NCBI RefSeq assembly: GCF_030253575.1
Contig: NC_080562.1
Span: forward strand, 40,711,852-40,775,851
Source: Rhododendron vialii
Lineage: Eukaryota; Streptophyta; Magnoliopsida; Ericales; Ericaceae
Direction of reading: 5' to 3'
DNA length: 64,000 bases
The notes beneath the pieces are model-generated. The model made no database searches and had not been told where the DNA came from. It saw nothing but the letters and a program-made list of their open reading frames with translations. Positions 1 through 12,943 of the stretch are shown here, one piece after another; position 1 is the stretch's first letter, and each line of letters opens with the position of its first letter. Made by a program: the position numbers and the translations under genes.

Positions 1-67
<67 letters not shown>
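1..67. repeat. (CT)n-(CA)n compound microsatellite
   Basis: A CT dinucleotide run of about 33 bases passes directly into a CA run of about 34 bases. It lies in DNA that is probably intronic to the minus-strand PDI-like gene, because the last visible exon of that gene ends at 260 and the coding sequence is not finished. Confidence 0.95.
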
Positions 68-68
<1 letters not shown>

Positions 69-259
69 GAACACATCTTCTTTCCCCTCCATGTCACAAC
101 ACCAATAACTTGTCCCCTCACAAAGACATGCTAATGGCCAAGCAGCAAAGAACAATATGGAAGAACGACCACTCCCAACATATACAAGTTCTTTTTTGGT
201 AAGTACCTTGCCACTTCAGTTCAAAGCTATGTAAGGAGGATAAGAACTACAGAACTTAC

Positions 260-3200
260 AGTAACATTGGCATTTGAATCAAGCGTGTTAGTGATATAAT
301 GCCGGCCATTCAACTTGTCATGGCTTCCACCAAGATAAGGTACTACTCGCTGCATATCCCTCATCACTTCAGGAGTGATCTTTTTACCAAAGGAAAGATG
401 GGAAATGATGTGCGACATGTTCATCTTAGAGGCATCAAAGGAGTGGGCCCCCGAACGAGCTGATATGACAAGATTACCAGGAACCTGAAGAGTACGAGGA
501 GCAGTCAAGAGTGTAATCCCAGCTAATAAATATGGGCATAAAAGCATATGCAAGGACAATGTTTCTAGACAAAAATATATGACATACTTCTAAGTGAAAC
601 TTTACCTTCTTAACACGCACAAAACCTTCGATTCTACAACCTCCTACTAATGGTGCAGGTCTTTTTGCATCATCTTGAACATTCTCTAATGCCAGCCGCT
701 GAGACTCCAATGGAATAGGTGCAACCAAATTTTCCATTGTCTGCAAAGGGATGGAAATTTGAGATCAAGTCATGTTGTATTCACCACAGCAGGGATGAGA
801 TTTTCCCAAGTATAAACAAGCTAACAGGTGAAAACAGCCATTCAACTCAAACTTTCAGTTACTTTGACAAGAGTGTCTGTATCTCGATCTCCATGATATG
901 ATTCATGATCATGTTGCCCATGGTCCTCCCTATAGCAAGTGACATAACAAGATAGTCCATTAGGCCGCAGAACTTAACTCTCAAAATCAGACTTCATTCA
1001 TCAAGTAATGTGATGTCCTAGAAGTAACTACATGAATACAGAACAGAGAAGCTTTTAAGTTATTTTTATAGCCATCAGGTAATAATGGCAGACATAGTCT
1101 CTGATTCCTGAAAGTAATGGCACAAGTATTGGAACAAAACATGAAATCAGCCACCTCCCACTCTGTATCTGCCGTTTCCCTAATCTAATTCATATACTGT
1201 TCTCGTTTACAAATTTAACTACGTGTCACCCAGGCAAGGTTTAGGTCAAGCATTATTTTCCCCAGAAGAATGTGACTGAGCTATCAATTTTTGCAAAGCT
1301 CCAGAAATGAAATTTCTATGTAACCACAGTGCCAAAGCAAGAGTAGACAATGGGATTAACCCGTAAGAGGACAAACTAGAGCACCCACAAGACATGGACG
1401 TATGATGGTATAATGACGCAAAGAGGTTTAAAAGTTTATATTCTTCAATGCAAAAATACTCTGTACCCTATCTTGCTATCTTATCACCGATTGTTCCATA
1501 CAGGGTTCCATACTCCACAAATGTACAGAATCATGAAAAGTCTGGTTTTGTGTAAGTGATGGGAAAAGGACATGAGTAGAATGTCAAGAAAACAACGTAT
1601 CTATAGATTCAATACCATACTCGGACACAAGGTTGCGTTGTTGAACTGTTAGAAGAACAACAAGGGATAATGCATCAATAAGGAACATAATCAAAATTTG
1701 GAGTTGTATCCAAAAAAGTCCAAGTCCTAAAATAGAGTTCTATGATATAACCATATGAACCATTGAAAGAATCACAAATAGTTTACTGAAGACATCTAAG
1801 ATACGTACGAGTATTACCTAAGATCACTTCCTTTACGAAAAATGCGAATAGACGGATACCCTTGTATGTGATGCCTGAACAACCAATATGACGTTTCTGT
1901 TAATGGGAAGCAACAATAGCAAGTAATGGGAAGCAAAAACAGCAAGTAATGGGAAGCAAAAACAGCAAGTAATGGGAAGCAAAAACAGCAATCACAAGCA
2001 ATTAACCAAACTACAAAGGCATAGAAAGAATGAAATTGACAGACGAGACTTGGGTAGCAGCAAAGTTGTATGCCGTTCAAAAGATTTACCACCGTCAATG
2101 GAAGAACTAAGAAATTACCATTTATCTCTCAGTAGAGACATTTTCTGGAAAACCCAAACATCAAAGAAATCACAGACTACAAGAGCCACTAGCAGAACTT
2201 AAAAGGCATCACGGTGAAGAAAAAAGTTCAACATGAGTGATCTGCGAATGGTGTGCCATTTCAAAGAGTTACCACCATAATTGATACGTCTTTGCAAGAT
2301 ATGATCGTAAACCATATAATGTTAGCGAAGGATATTATCGTTTGGAAACTCCAAAGAAAGAAGATTGTGTCACTAACGCTAGCTACCAAGAACAATGAAG
2401 TTAAAAAAGTCAACAAAATTGTGATAAAACAACACAGGTTAGAGTCCTAGCAAAATTCCACAAGGATCAGTCTACAGCACACAAGCACAGCACTACCTAT
2501 ATGAGAAGTTAATCAGATGTCAATCAATAATGTCAAAAAAATGCTACCAAGAAGGAACCAAAAAAGAAGTTACAAATATAGATGGCAATGTAATATCAGA
2601 GAACCAATGATAGCTCAATAAGTTAGAGAGAGCAGAAGAAACATAAAAACATTAAAAACAAGAGGATAAAAAAACTTAAACTGCATTTGTACTCAATACG
2701 ACCCACGTAGCGTGAGTGGTGACAATAGATAAATCAAAGATCAAAAAGACATTTGGACTTGGATGAAAAGGTAACAAGGTAATATCAGTAAATCTGGCAA
2801 TCAATGTAGACCACAACATCCATTGTCAAGCTAATCCAAATCCAATACAGGTCAGGAAAGAATTGATGCAAGAAAGACCTTCTACACAAGTCAGCTTGTT
2901 CAGTGCAGTCAACCTTCCCCAAAACAATACGGCCATCCATTTCTGGGTCATATCTGGAAAATGAGTTTGACATCAGATAATAAGAAACTAGTCAAAATAA
3001 GTTTAGTTTCTGCATGTCAAAAAGGATACAGTGGTATGCTATTCTCCAATTATCAGGACAAGAAACAACAGGATGCAACTAGACCTTTCTCTAACAATCC
3101 TGGCTGCTTTCTCCCATGAAGGTTTCTGAAACAGACGAGAAGGCAAATGACAGTAATAAGTGTTAGCTATGATTGAAACAGCAACGAAAGTGTGGAATGC

Positions 3201-6200
3201 TGCAATGCATACTTCTCAATCAATTCATGTGCGAGGCCATATATAGTTAATTAAGAACAACGGAAAGATCTAAAATTAGCAAAATAAAGACAACAATTGT
3301 AACATAGAAGTCTTAAACAACTCAAGATGTGCATAAATATATTTCTTTGGGATAAGCAAACATAGTTTATTTTCAATACTCAAGATGTGAGTAAATATAT
3401 TTCTTTGGGATAAGCAAACATTGCTTATTTTCAAACCGGAATATGGAAAGCCAAGCAAAAATGCAAGCATAATTTAGGAGAAACAGATAAGGTATAAATC
3501 GAACATATTCCATAGTTCCACCCAGTAGGTAAAACCAAATCTAGAATACATCATATGACAAGGTGAAACTGGTCTTCCATCGTTGCATTAATGTGGCTCA
3601 TGGATCTTGAGAAACAATGACAGAAGCACTGCCTCTTTACTAGCCATTTTGTCAGACGGGGAGCAATAATCCAGAGTGGAAGCCCTGTTGGACACTCTCA
3701 GAGAAATCAAGAGCAAATATTTTTTGAGAGAGAAGCAAAATAAGAAAGCTACAGCAGTATTATCTGTAAAGGAACTTTATCGGAGTCAGACAAATAGGAC
3801 AATCTATGTTCTTGTCTCCCGGTACTTTCATTTCAAGAAAATCCCAAGGTTATGGGGCATCTTTTCCCCATTGCCCGGGGAACTGTTCAATGTGGTAGTT
3901 CGTTTCCCAGACTCAACCAAAATGAAGAAACCCAGACCCTAGGAGTCTATGGAGGATCATAGCTTGACAGATATCTTATACAAATAGGCCTACCACGCGG
4001 TATGTATTGTGGGGATATGAAGCCAAAAGGGAAATCACATGAAAAATGTTTGAGGTTTTATTGGATGAAAAAAGTTTTAAGAGGATTTCTTGGGGATATT
4101 TCTAATCATAAAGCCAAGAACAAACTAAAAATTGGTATGAATGAGGCAACAGTGTCAACCAGAGATTTCAGTAAATGGCCTTCGAGTATGAGCAGCCAGG
4201 CCCACTGAAACTAGAACCAATCTCCAAAGTATTCTATACGAAAGCAAAGGAGATTGAAAATTACCAGCCGGTTACTCCAATAGCACCAAGGAGCATAAAA
4301 ATTGACAACCAAAATTGGGTGCCTGAAAACAAATGTTCATCTGCTCCTGTTATAAAATCTCCCACGACAATTGACAAAGCACCAAAACACAGTCATACGA
4401 GGCTGTAGAAAATATATTTAGTCCTCCTACCTATGTGCAACACTTTCAAAATTCTGTCCATTCAGTATAACAGAATCTTCAGAATACTCTTCATCAACTT
4501 CATCATCGTGCTTAATATCTCTTGAAGTTACCCCTGCCAGATACTCGGAGCCAGTAGGTCTTAAATTTGAATCAATTGGATATTTCCGGAGGGTTTTTGT
4601 TATATTTAACCTGTTCTGGAAATGAGATGACAAAAGTTCAGGACAGTTCACATCGCACAGAGAGAGCAAAAGAAAATTGACAAGTGGTTAACGATCAGTA
4701 AAACTGAATGGATGAGAGGTGGACAATACATTTAAAAACAGTCTAACAGGTAGGATGGTACCCAAATAAACAACTCGCAGGCCATGATACACAATCTAAG
4801 CAACAATAAATTGGGGACTACCAAAAATGCGTACAAGTGTGCACATAAAAAAAGACACCTGAACATATGCGTATACACTGTCAGATAAATTGGAAGAAGA
4901 TGGTGGTGGAAAATGTGGTCGGACTTGAGTGGATGAGTTCCAAGGAAGGTTAGGATATTGCACTGGGTTTAAGTTATACTTATACCCACAGAAGAAATAA
5001 TAAAGCCCTAAGAGGAATTTCTGAAGTACACAGGCATTCAGTTTGGATGTGATTAGTTCATGGGAGACTTCAGAAAGAGTGCAAGTGTACAACTAAACAA
5101 GAGAAGTTGTAAACACAATTTTAACCAACGTTCCCATATTAGATGTGAAATGCTCTATTGCACCTTGTGATAAGCACCCACTTAACTATGGTAATGCTCG
5201 AATTTACCCTGGAAAATGAAATAAGCATATTATCAGAAACAACATAGACACATAGCTACAACTTGTACTTGTACCCAAATCCACATACCACAGACCGCAC
5301 GTGCTACCAAAAACCCATAAATATGTCACACAGTTCGATTTGCTGCTACATTGCAATTCAAGTGTTTGGACAATCAATTTTTGTTTAATCAATCCCTTGA
5401 CTACGTTCAATGCTCAACTTTACACTTCGCGAAGTAACGAATTGAAGCGAATTAAGTCAGTGAAACTTACTGTTCCCAAGACATCGCTCACGTCAACGGA
5501 TGCAAATTCACATGAGAGTGCAGGAAAGCTACATAATAAAAAGAGAAGGGAATCTTAGATAAACAGAACAATTAAAAGAAGATTGACATTTCAAACAGAA
5601 AGCAGAGACATTGACTGAATATGACATGCAAAACCAACATACTGTACACATGGCAGGACGAATCTCAGCTAACATAAATAAGACTGAGTAGAAATACTTC
5701 ACAGGAAATTCATAGAACATTTTCAGGAGAAATATTTATCAACATACCAAATGAATACGGATATATGTGACAGAGGTTCCCCGCCAACACAAATTAAGAC
5801 CTCCATTCTAGTAAAAGCACTGAATTTGTGTCCAATTGTTTTACACAAATAAGACTAGTATGCGTTTTTAACAGTACTTCTCACAGTATCTAAAAAATTG
5901 ATAACAAAAAGAACACAAAACGGATGATTCTTTGTGAGGAACAGAATGATGGTCATTACACCATACCTAATATTGAAATCAATGCGCAAAAATTCCCCAT
6001 CAGAACTTTTGTCAACAATTACAGATGTTGCTGTGCTCACTTTCAAATAACTACTTAGTTCCTGCAAAAATAAAACTGAGAGTTTATACTCCGTAGAACA
6101 CAAAAAGCAAAACACAATTAAGCATTGCATAAATTATGTTCCATTTTTTACTAATGCAGATTACCCCCACATTCAGACCTCCAATGTCAATATTTGTACC

Positions 6201-9200
6201 CTTACTATTTGCAGAATAAATTAGCTAACTACCTATTGACTAACTATTCTCCCTTCCTCCTCTCTCACAACATATATATGAGATTTTAGAGGGGTCTCCA
6301 CACCAGAAACCAAATCTGGCCCCCGCTTTCTCCGTCCACCACAACAGAAACACCTCCACTGCCTCCTCTTTCTTTTCTCCACCATCACCACTCTACTCCA
6401 CAGCTGCTAGCACCTACATTCTTCTCTAACATGGGACTGCATCCAAATACAATGTTGCAAAGCAGCCACCATCACATCACAATAGCCACCAAGTCCATCA
6501 ATGCCGTGCCCCAATTTAGACCAATTTCATCACCATCACAACCAGCATAACTAACCCCATCCAATCCTTCTCCAAATTATCTTCCAATTTTTGTAATTTC
6601 TATTGGCAGCAAATGAATTGTGCACTTTGCAGTGACCAAAACACCTCAGAGACGCATGTTTGGCGGCCGCCTTTAAAAAGTAGGTGTCCAATTACGCATT
6701 GAATCGAAACCTTAGTTTTGAACCAGTTAGATGGAGGGAAGTTACTTGACATACCAAGAATTTTAAGATCAGCAAACCTCCTAAAAGTTTGTGAAGTAAC
6801 TTAGTTGTATCTTTGATTCCTAATCCTCCAATTGGAACTTAGCTTGGCAGCAACACTTGCTTTTGAAAGAAGAGGTGCAGGGCAATCCGTTCTATCCCTC
6901 ACAAATCTTTCTGGCCAAAGCAACAGTCTCGTTGAGCATCACAATGCTTGTGGCATTTACATTGTGCAAGTCAGGATATTCTGTAGTGCACCCTTTAAAG
7001 CAGAAATCTAGAGCTCATTCGTATTCTCTAGTGTTAAACTTCTTGCTGCAATTTTAAGAATTTTCAAGTTATGGTTTTATAACGTATAGTTAATATTCAT
7101 TCATATTAAAGTGTTTAACTAGTTATGCCAATATATGGGTAGAAATGTGTACATATATAACTCTCCCTGTAAAGACATAGGACGAACCCCATTACAGTTA
7201 GGTGAAGAGTTGTTTGATGGTAGGATTGTTGTGTTGCTAAGGTCTGGCGGAGGCCGGGGCAAAGATGCCAGTGGCCAAGAATGTGTTGATGGCAGAGATG
7301 GTGTAACTACTGGTCTGTATTTTTTTCCTTCATGGAGACAAGACAGATAAGAAGAATTTTGCAGAAGGCCAGAATTTATAAAATGAAGGCAAAAATTTAG
7401 AGCTGGTCTAATCAAATTCTAATGGATGACTTAAACGGTCAACTAACAGTAGGGGACAAGTGTAATCTGAATATAAACCTCAAGGAGGGGACAGTAATAC
7501 GCAGTATGTCAGGGGTATTCATGCCTTCACTGCAATCCCATAGGGGATGTCAGTTCAATTTACCCATAACCCTTCTAGCCTCTGAAAAAGAGAAAGGATA
7601 GATAATGCAGTGAGGAAATGAAGCAAATTTTTGCAATGAAAATAGGATAGTTAATGACAGCAAGAAGGAAGACAGAAAACCAACAAAAGGCAAAAGAGAA
7701 TGCAATCCACTAGAATCAAACATATAACCAAATAATGATGAATAGTCACATTAATATATCCAATCCATAAATCATCAACGAAATATAAATGAGCTTCCTA
7801 CCATTCCAAACAAAAATATCATGGAAAGGGCGGCTATAATGGATAATCCGGCACCAGATAATGATGCTTCTGTCAAATCTCTGGGAATTTTCCTGAGAAA
7901 AAAAGGAAGAGTTGTGAATGAAATTCAAGTGAAACCCACAACAAAATGACCTCAATATAAAGGACCATCAATAACCACGACATGACAAACAAATTTTGAG
8001 AAACTTTTGTTCTGCTAGTCAACCAAACCAAGAGAAAAAAGAAAACAATAAAGGGGTCGCAATTGGTTTATCATAACCTTGTCTCCTTCTACGAAAAAGT
8101 TAATCAAGGAAACAGTGAACAGTAATTTCTATTGTTTGTGGCGCAAAAATTCAGGATCTGAGTGCATTTGCCTATAGTGTCAAAACAAAATCAAAAGTTG
8201 AACAATCTTCTTAGTTCTTACAGGAAGGGGAAACTGAAGCAAGATACAGGCACAGAGGTGTGTTTCATCATTGCTTCATTTCTCTTTCCTCTTTCACAGA
8301 CGAAGAAGTCTCTTCTTTCGGTGAGGCACATTTCGGGGATAAAGAAAAATACACCAGCTTTTTGCACAACCAAAGTGCACACGTGCTCATCTGAAGAAAC
8401 GTGCATCTAAGAAGTCTAAGTCATCTACATTGACCACCAATCTTTTGATGCATTTGCCTGCCCCTTCAACCACCAGAGACACAGGTTTAAGCTGTCCTTC
8501 CTCTGCATAAATTTCTCTAGTCACTACAAATTACCACCTGCAGTTCTCCCTTTAAATTCATTCCATAAGGCACTACAACCTATGCTTTCCGCATGCTTCT
8601 AGCAAGTAATAAACTTTTACTTCTTAACACTTTGCTACCAAATCAATCACTGACCAGGGGATTTTCGATTCTCTCATTTATATCCCTACAAATCTATTCT
8701 ATAGTAATTTTTTTTTTTTTTTTATCGGCAAGGAATTGATAGTATGTTACATTTAACTCCACAGGAATTGCTCTAGTGCCCCATTAGTATTTAAAACCTA
8801 TCAAATATATCACTCTTACAAGTCTCCAAAGGTAAGAAAGCAACCCCTTAACCAATGTGTTTAACTTCCTCTATAAAATGGCCAATCGTTTGCTCAGTTT
8901 TATACAAAACCTATTGACTATATTGTGTTTTCGAGTTTAGAACTTTGGTTCCTAATTTAATTGCTACACATTTCAACGAATGCTTTTGATATCTTCAAAT
9001 TTGTGTGTTCATTGCTTATGTAATTAGTGCTTTTAAATTTAGTAAGAAAACTCATCTCTAAAGCACATACTAAATTTTTTTGACTTAAAATGATGTCGTG
9101 CTCTCGACAGGGAGAGAACAGTTTCAAAACTTATGACAAATAAGTGCCCCTCCTGTACCGAATTTCTGTATCTGCCACTGCTTGCGATCGAGTATACTAA

Positions 9201-9561
9201 TCCCTCACTACTAGTTCACTCAATCAAACTTGGCCAACGAGTTCTACACCTATCACAATTTACTCAACCTGACCTTTCAAACAAAGTCTAACCAAAAGAA
9301 AACTCCATTGAGAATCAGAACCTAACAATTCGCGAGTGATGACAAGTCCAGACATCAGCTGAAACGCACAAAACGGGAAAAACAAACAAGTGTATAAAAT
9401 ACTAAACACGTTCATCAACTCATGGCTATCTATCTCGGATCTGAAAACAAATTACCACTTACGACCAGTAAATTCCGTCAAATATAATCAAATTTAGACA
9501 ATGTAGCCAGATGCCCTCACCTGTAGAAATCCACTGATTTGAGCTTGTGCATCGAAATCAT
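260..9561 (-). CDS. PDIL5-4: Protein disulfide isomerase-like 5-3/5-4 (PDI-C class), 3' end outside window
   Basis: Membrane-anchored plant PDI-C protein: a thioredoxin domain set between ERGIC/Erv41-Erv46-like parts, expected in the ER/early secretory pathway. Exons read on the minus strand: 9561-9521, 7892-7802, 6061-5967, 5528-5471, 4615-4431, 4322-4265, 3125-3085, 2953-2879, 1874-1818, 929-863, 740-606, 484-260. All have GT-AG borders and joining phases, giving 376 residues so far. The start ATG at 9561 gives MISMHKLKSVDFYR, matching the family N-terminus. A hydrophobic segment (LSIIAALSMIFLFGM, about residues 30-44) is the N-terminal membrane anchor. The thioredoxin motif is APWCYWS (Cys170, Ser173), so the second active-site cysteine is serine here. 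GYPSIRIF and SARSGAHSFDAS follow. The last roughly 100 residues, with the second membrane segment, should lie left of base 1. Identification is by recalled family similarity; the choice between 5-3 and 5-4 is uncertain. Confidence 0.93.
1901..1991. repeat. 23-bp minisatellite, four copies, next to a splice acceptor
   Basis: Four head-to-tail copies of a 23-bp unit (TAATGGGAAGCAAMAAYAGC plus AAG) start 27 bases upstream of the PDI-like exon that begins at 1874. On the coding strand the unit is pyrimidine-rich (TTGCTTCCCATTA), so the array lies in the polypyrimidine/branch-point zone of that intron. The first copy differs from the other three by two substitutions. Confidence 0.9.
3318..3436. 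repeat. Tandem duplication of about 58 bp in a PDI-like intron
   Basis: ACTCAAGATGTG, then ATAAATATATTTCTTTGGGA and AAGCAAACAT, occurs twice in direct succession with a few substitutions. It lies in the intron between exons 3125-3085 and 4322-4265. No function is visible. Confidence 0.85.
6062..7801 (-). other. Long intron of the PDI-like gene with a GC-richer insert
   Basis: A 1.74-kb intron between exons 7892-7802 and 6061-5967. The part from about 7130 to 7340 is richer in G and C than its surroundings and open in more than one frame, but I recognise no protein in it. It may be a fragment of an inserted element. The rest is plain AT-rich intron. Confidence 0.6.
7893..9520 (-). other. First intron of the PDI-like gene
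   Basis: A 1.6-kb intron between the first coding exon (9561-9521) and the second (7892-7802). It contains a short poly-T stretch near 8708-8723 and, near 9121-9183, sequence resembling the end of a degenerate transposon-like repeat (CCCCTCCTGTACC ... TCTGCCACTG). No coding sequence is seen. Confidence 0.6.
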
Positions 9562-9993
9562 GGTAGCTAGATAGAGAGACGAACACAGCCAAATTCTGCT
9601 AGAGAGCGTAACAGATCTGTTCTAGAGAGAGAATTAGTTCATCGTCGTGTTACGAATTCGCTGTGACTTCGACGGTTCTTCAGTGCGCTGTGTTTTACGT
9701 TTTGCGAAGACCATTATTTAATGTCGCTATTAATTAATGAGTGAGTGTTTCTTAATTAAACCACAACTGAAGGAGAGGGGAGAGATTGGGTGCTGTAGTC
9801 CCGGTGTAGTTCTCTTACGTTGAATGATCATTTAACGTTGATCTAGTGGGACCCAAATAATCGACGGCCCTGGATTAAGGGTCTGGATTTGTGATCCTGC
9901 CAATTTTTCCACCCAATCAGGACCAGGAAAGGAAAGCGATTGTAACTTGTAAAGCGTATCTTTCAACAAAGTACTCGTAGTATATTATCAGTC

Positions 9994-10373
9994 ATGCTAC
10001 TCATATAGCAACTGTGCATAGATTTTGTGCATAGACTGGAGTGTGAGGCTCACTCCGGATTCTATATAAACGATTCGATTTGTTCATTAAATATAAAATA
10101 TTTTTCAAAGGTTTTCTCGGAAAATAAGCTCAATCTGATGCTTATACGTGTTCGATCCAATGATCTAAATTTTCAATTAGATATTAGAATAATGAAAAGT
10201 TAGATGATTGGATCGAGCATCTATAGATAACAGATTGAGCTGAATTTTAGAGGGCACTCTTAAAAAATATTTTACATTTAATGAAATGGTCAGATCGTTT
10301 GTGTGAGATCCGAAGTGGACCTCACATCACAATCTGTGCATGATTTATGCACAAAATTCTGTGTGAGTAGCAT
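9994..10373. mobile_element. Fold-back MITE, about 380 bp
   Basis: The left end ATGCTACTCATATAGC and the right end (reverse complement ATGCTACTCACACAG) start inverted repeats that run about 115 bp inward with moderate mismatches, including GTGCATA, CGGAT and the AAACGATY motif. The core around 10120-10260 is also roughly palindromic. There is no coding capacity. This is the architecture of a non-autonomous fold-back DNA element; I do not assign a superfamily. It lies about 430 bp upstream of the PDI-like start codon. Confidence 0.85.
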
Positions 10374-11084
10374 TTCTGTATATTTAGTCAACTCCTTCGA
10401 GTGAAAGTCCCTTTTACTAGAATTGGTTTTTTTCATCAAAATTTAGAATTTTCTAAATAATTTATTGACATTTTTAAAAATAGATTTACAAAATTAATTA
10501 CGAGAGTGCGTCATTAAATTACTCAAATTTCATTCTAATTTAATTAAGGGTCGGAGATGACCATATAGCAACTCTTGTGATTGATTCTAACTATTTTTGC
10601 GCGCATCAAAAAATATTAGTAGAGTAGTACTTTTTTGACATGGTTGCTATATTTTTCCTTTTCTACCATTGTGCCGTTAACATATGTATATGGGAAAATT
10701 TATAAAAACATCTAGCTTTTGAACAACATCAATTAAGCACATTGGTATGTGTAATTTTGATACGGATATGACAAAAATCTTCCTTCAACCTCCCAAATAA
10801 AATGACATCAATGACCAGCAGTGACACAGATTAAACTCAAATCCAATAATCGGATTAATCCGAATCCAGACTCCTAGCACATATAAGTCCTTCCAATTCC
10901 ATTTTCGAAACGGATCAATAATCACAAAAATCTAATGCAAGATTAACGTAATTTTGTAAATTTACATAGAGTGAGAGCGGGAAACATAGAAGGGAGAGAT
11001 GTTGGATAAAAAAAGATAAGAGGAGAAATTAAAAATATATATATTTAGACAATTTTATTGAGCATTATGAACACATTTGAAATG
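10374..11084. other. Intergenic stretch without recognised features
   Basis: AT-rich DNA between the fold-back MITE and the gag element. No coding frame, RNA gene or terminal-repeat structure is recognised. Confidence 0.6.
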
Positions 11085-11255
11085 AATTTGTTTGTCGCTT
11101 TATCGACTGATAATCATCATGACCCTCGAATAACTCGCCTTCAAATTCATTCCTACTATCGTAGTGATAATAAGAATATCCTCCGGAGACGTTTTGGTGA
11201 ATAGGTTGGTTGCGGGCAACTCCCTCAACGCGGTTCCTATTCTGGTTAAGAGGTT
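11085..11255 (-). repeat. 171-bp direct repeat, left copy (gag segment)
   Basis: It matches 12944-13114 at every base I compared. In the minus-strand gag frame it includes NRVEGVARNQPIHQN and FEGHDDYQSIKRQTN. Beyond its distal edge the frame ends within a few codons (SFQMCS, stop), whereas the right copy continues into the gag core. Confidence 0.9.
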
Positions 11256-11531
11256 GGCGATGGGCAAATCCCAACGCGCGATCCTTCTCAACCCTTTCTG
11301 GCCTTTGGTGAATTTGTAGAGTCAACCCATGCAGTAAATCACGAATCTCTGCAAACTGAGTGCGAGTATCTTGACGGATTTCGGCTAACTGAGTGCTTCG
11401 ATCCTGCATTTGTGTTCGGGTATCCTCCATCATCTTCCTTAGGTCAGCACGCCCACGACCAACGTCAATGGGTGTGTCTTCAACTTTGTTTGGTGACATC
11501 GAACCAGGCAAAGCCTTGCTCTGATACCACT

Positions 11532-11967
11532 TGACGCAGCGGAATTCACGAGAGACTAGTTAGCGTACTAGTCCAAACGAGATAAACAACTCGTCGCAAC
11601 GAGCAATTCTTGCGCACAAGAAAGAAAGAGAAAATCTCTGAATATTATTGATCAAAAAGCTTAAAAGTTGAATAATTGAATAGGTTACAGCCCTTTTTAT
11701 AAGACCCTAACCCTAGAAATCCTACTGTAAAAGAAATAATAAATCATGCCAAAACAAGCGGCATTAAATAAAACATATTTCCTAATTAATTATAATAAAA
11801 TCTTAATTCTTGTAGACCAAGAATCCTAATAAAGGCAAAAATCAAAAATTAAGATTTTATTTAATAAAGTTAATAATTCTAACCTAAACGAAAATATTCC
11901 TAGTCAAATTCTTATTCTAAAACAATAAAAATAAAATACAAAAACTCTCCATTTTTGTCCTACATCA
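11532..11967 (-). repeat. Single LTR of the permuted gag element
   Basis: On the minus strand the LTR begins TGATGTAGGAC just after a purine-rich tract and ends CGTCA, two bases before the primer-binding site TGGTATCAGAGC. The length is about 436 bp. Edges are inferred from these signals because no second LTR is available for comparison. Confidence 0.65.
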
Positions 11968-12926
11968 GTCTCCTTTTCTTCAAAAGAACTCGCCCTCGAG
12001 TTCTCATTAGAAACTTGCCATCTGTCTTTCCAAATAAATAAATATTTGGAATACTTCAACTTCTCGCTCGTCTTCCAATAAAGGAACACTTGCCAAGATA
12101 GTTTTTTTGCACACTTCAATTGATTGACAATTTTCACAATACGAGAATTGAGTAAAAACTCAAACTGCTCCAACCCAAGAAAATCAATAAATTGAACGTC
12201 ATGCAGAAATTCCAATTTCTCTTTATGTTGATCCATCGCAAAATTAATTGGTACATCATGTATGAATGATGTAGCATTAAGAGATCTTGTACCAAATTCA
12301 CCATTGGGACCACTCATACTTTCGTGTGGCTCACAAGGCTCAATATTAGGGAAGACATCATCATGTCGAGAAATTATATGTCCTGATTTATGACTTTCCT
12401 CTTCCTTTGGTTCTCGTACTTGATACAATGTTGCGATATTTTCATCCTTGCTTGCAATTACCTCATTGGTTGCACCTCCATCTAAATCCAACCGATGTTC
12501 GAGCATAAGGGCACTCAAACATTCCTCTTTGCCACCAACTTCTTCATCGCCAGCTTCTTCTTCGTCACCAAGTTCAATCCGATCTCCCACCTCTTTTGCA
12601 ACTTCTTCAACATCTTTGGCAATAATGGTTGTATTCTGTTGCTTTGGCCCATATTTTTCCTTCAGTAATTCCTCATAGTTCCAGGGCAAAAATCTCTCCA
12701 CCAAAAGTTTTTTAATTCTCGACCATGCATGAATTCGACGCTTGCCCAATCGATCTCTTGACGATTGTAATTTTAACCACCATTGTAGCGCCGGGCCCGT
12801 AAGCTTCAATAATAAAAACCTCCACCTTTGTTCAAAAGGAGTTTTCGTATACTCAAAAAAATCATCAATGTCCAATATCCAATCCAAACGATCTTCAAAA
12901 AATTCAAGACCACTAAATTTTGGCAA
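11904..12926 (-). pseudogene. Retrotransposon gag-like core frame of the permuted element
   Basis: An open frame of about 340 codons resembling the plant retrotransposon gag domain. It starts with PKFSGLEFFEDRLDWILD, then FFEYTK, KLTGPALQWWLKLQ, and W..IKKLLVERFLP. An acidic, E-rich linker follows. I see no CCHC zinc knuckle and no protease. The frame is open upstream through the 171-bp repeat, so the indicated start (a TTG codon) is arbitrary. Its end runs into the LTR. In an intact element the gag start codon would be the one now at about 11500, on the other side of the LTR. Confidence 0.75.
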
Positions 12927-12943
12927 CTTATTGTAATACTTGA

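Noticed and set aside
1901..1991. Four-copy direct repeat considered as a CRISPR-like array
   Set aside because: The copies are contiguous with no spacers, and this is plant nuclear DNA. It is a minisatellite.
7119..7415. Two overlapping frames in a PDI-like intron
   Set aside because: A GC-richer patch makes both strands open. There is no family match, and the patch lies inside a well-supported intron.
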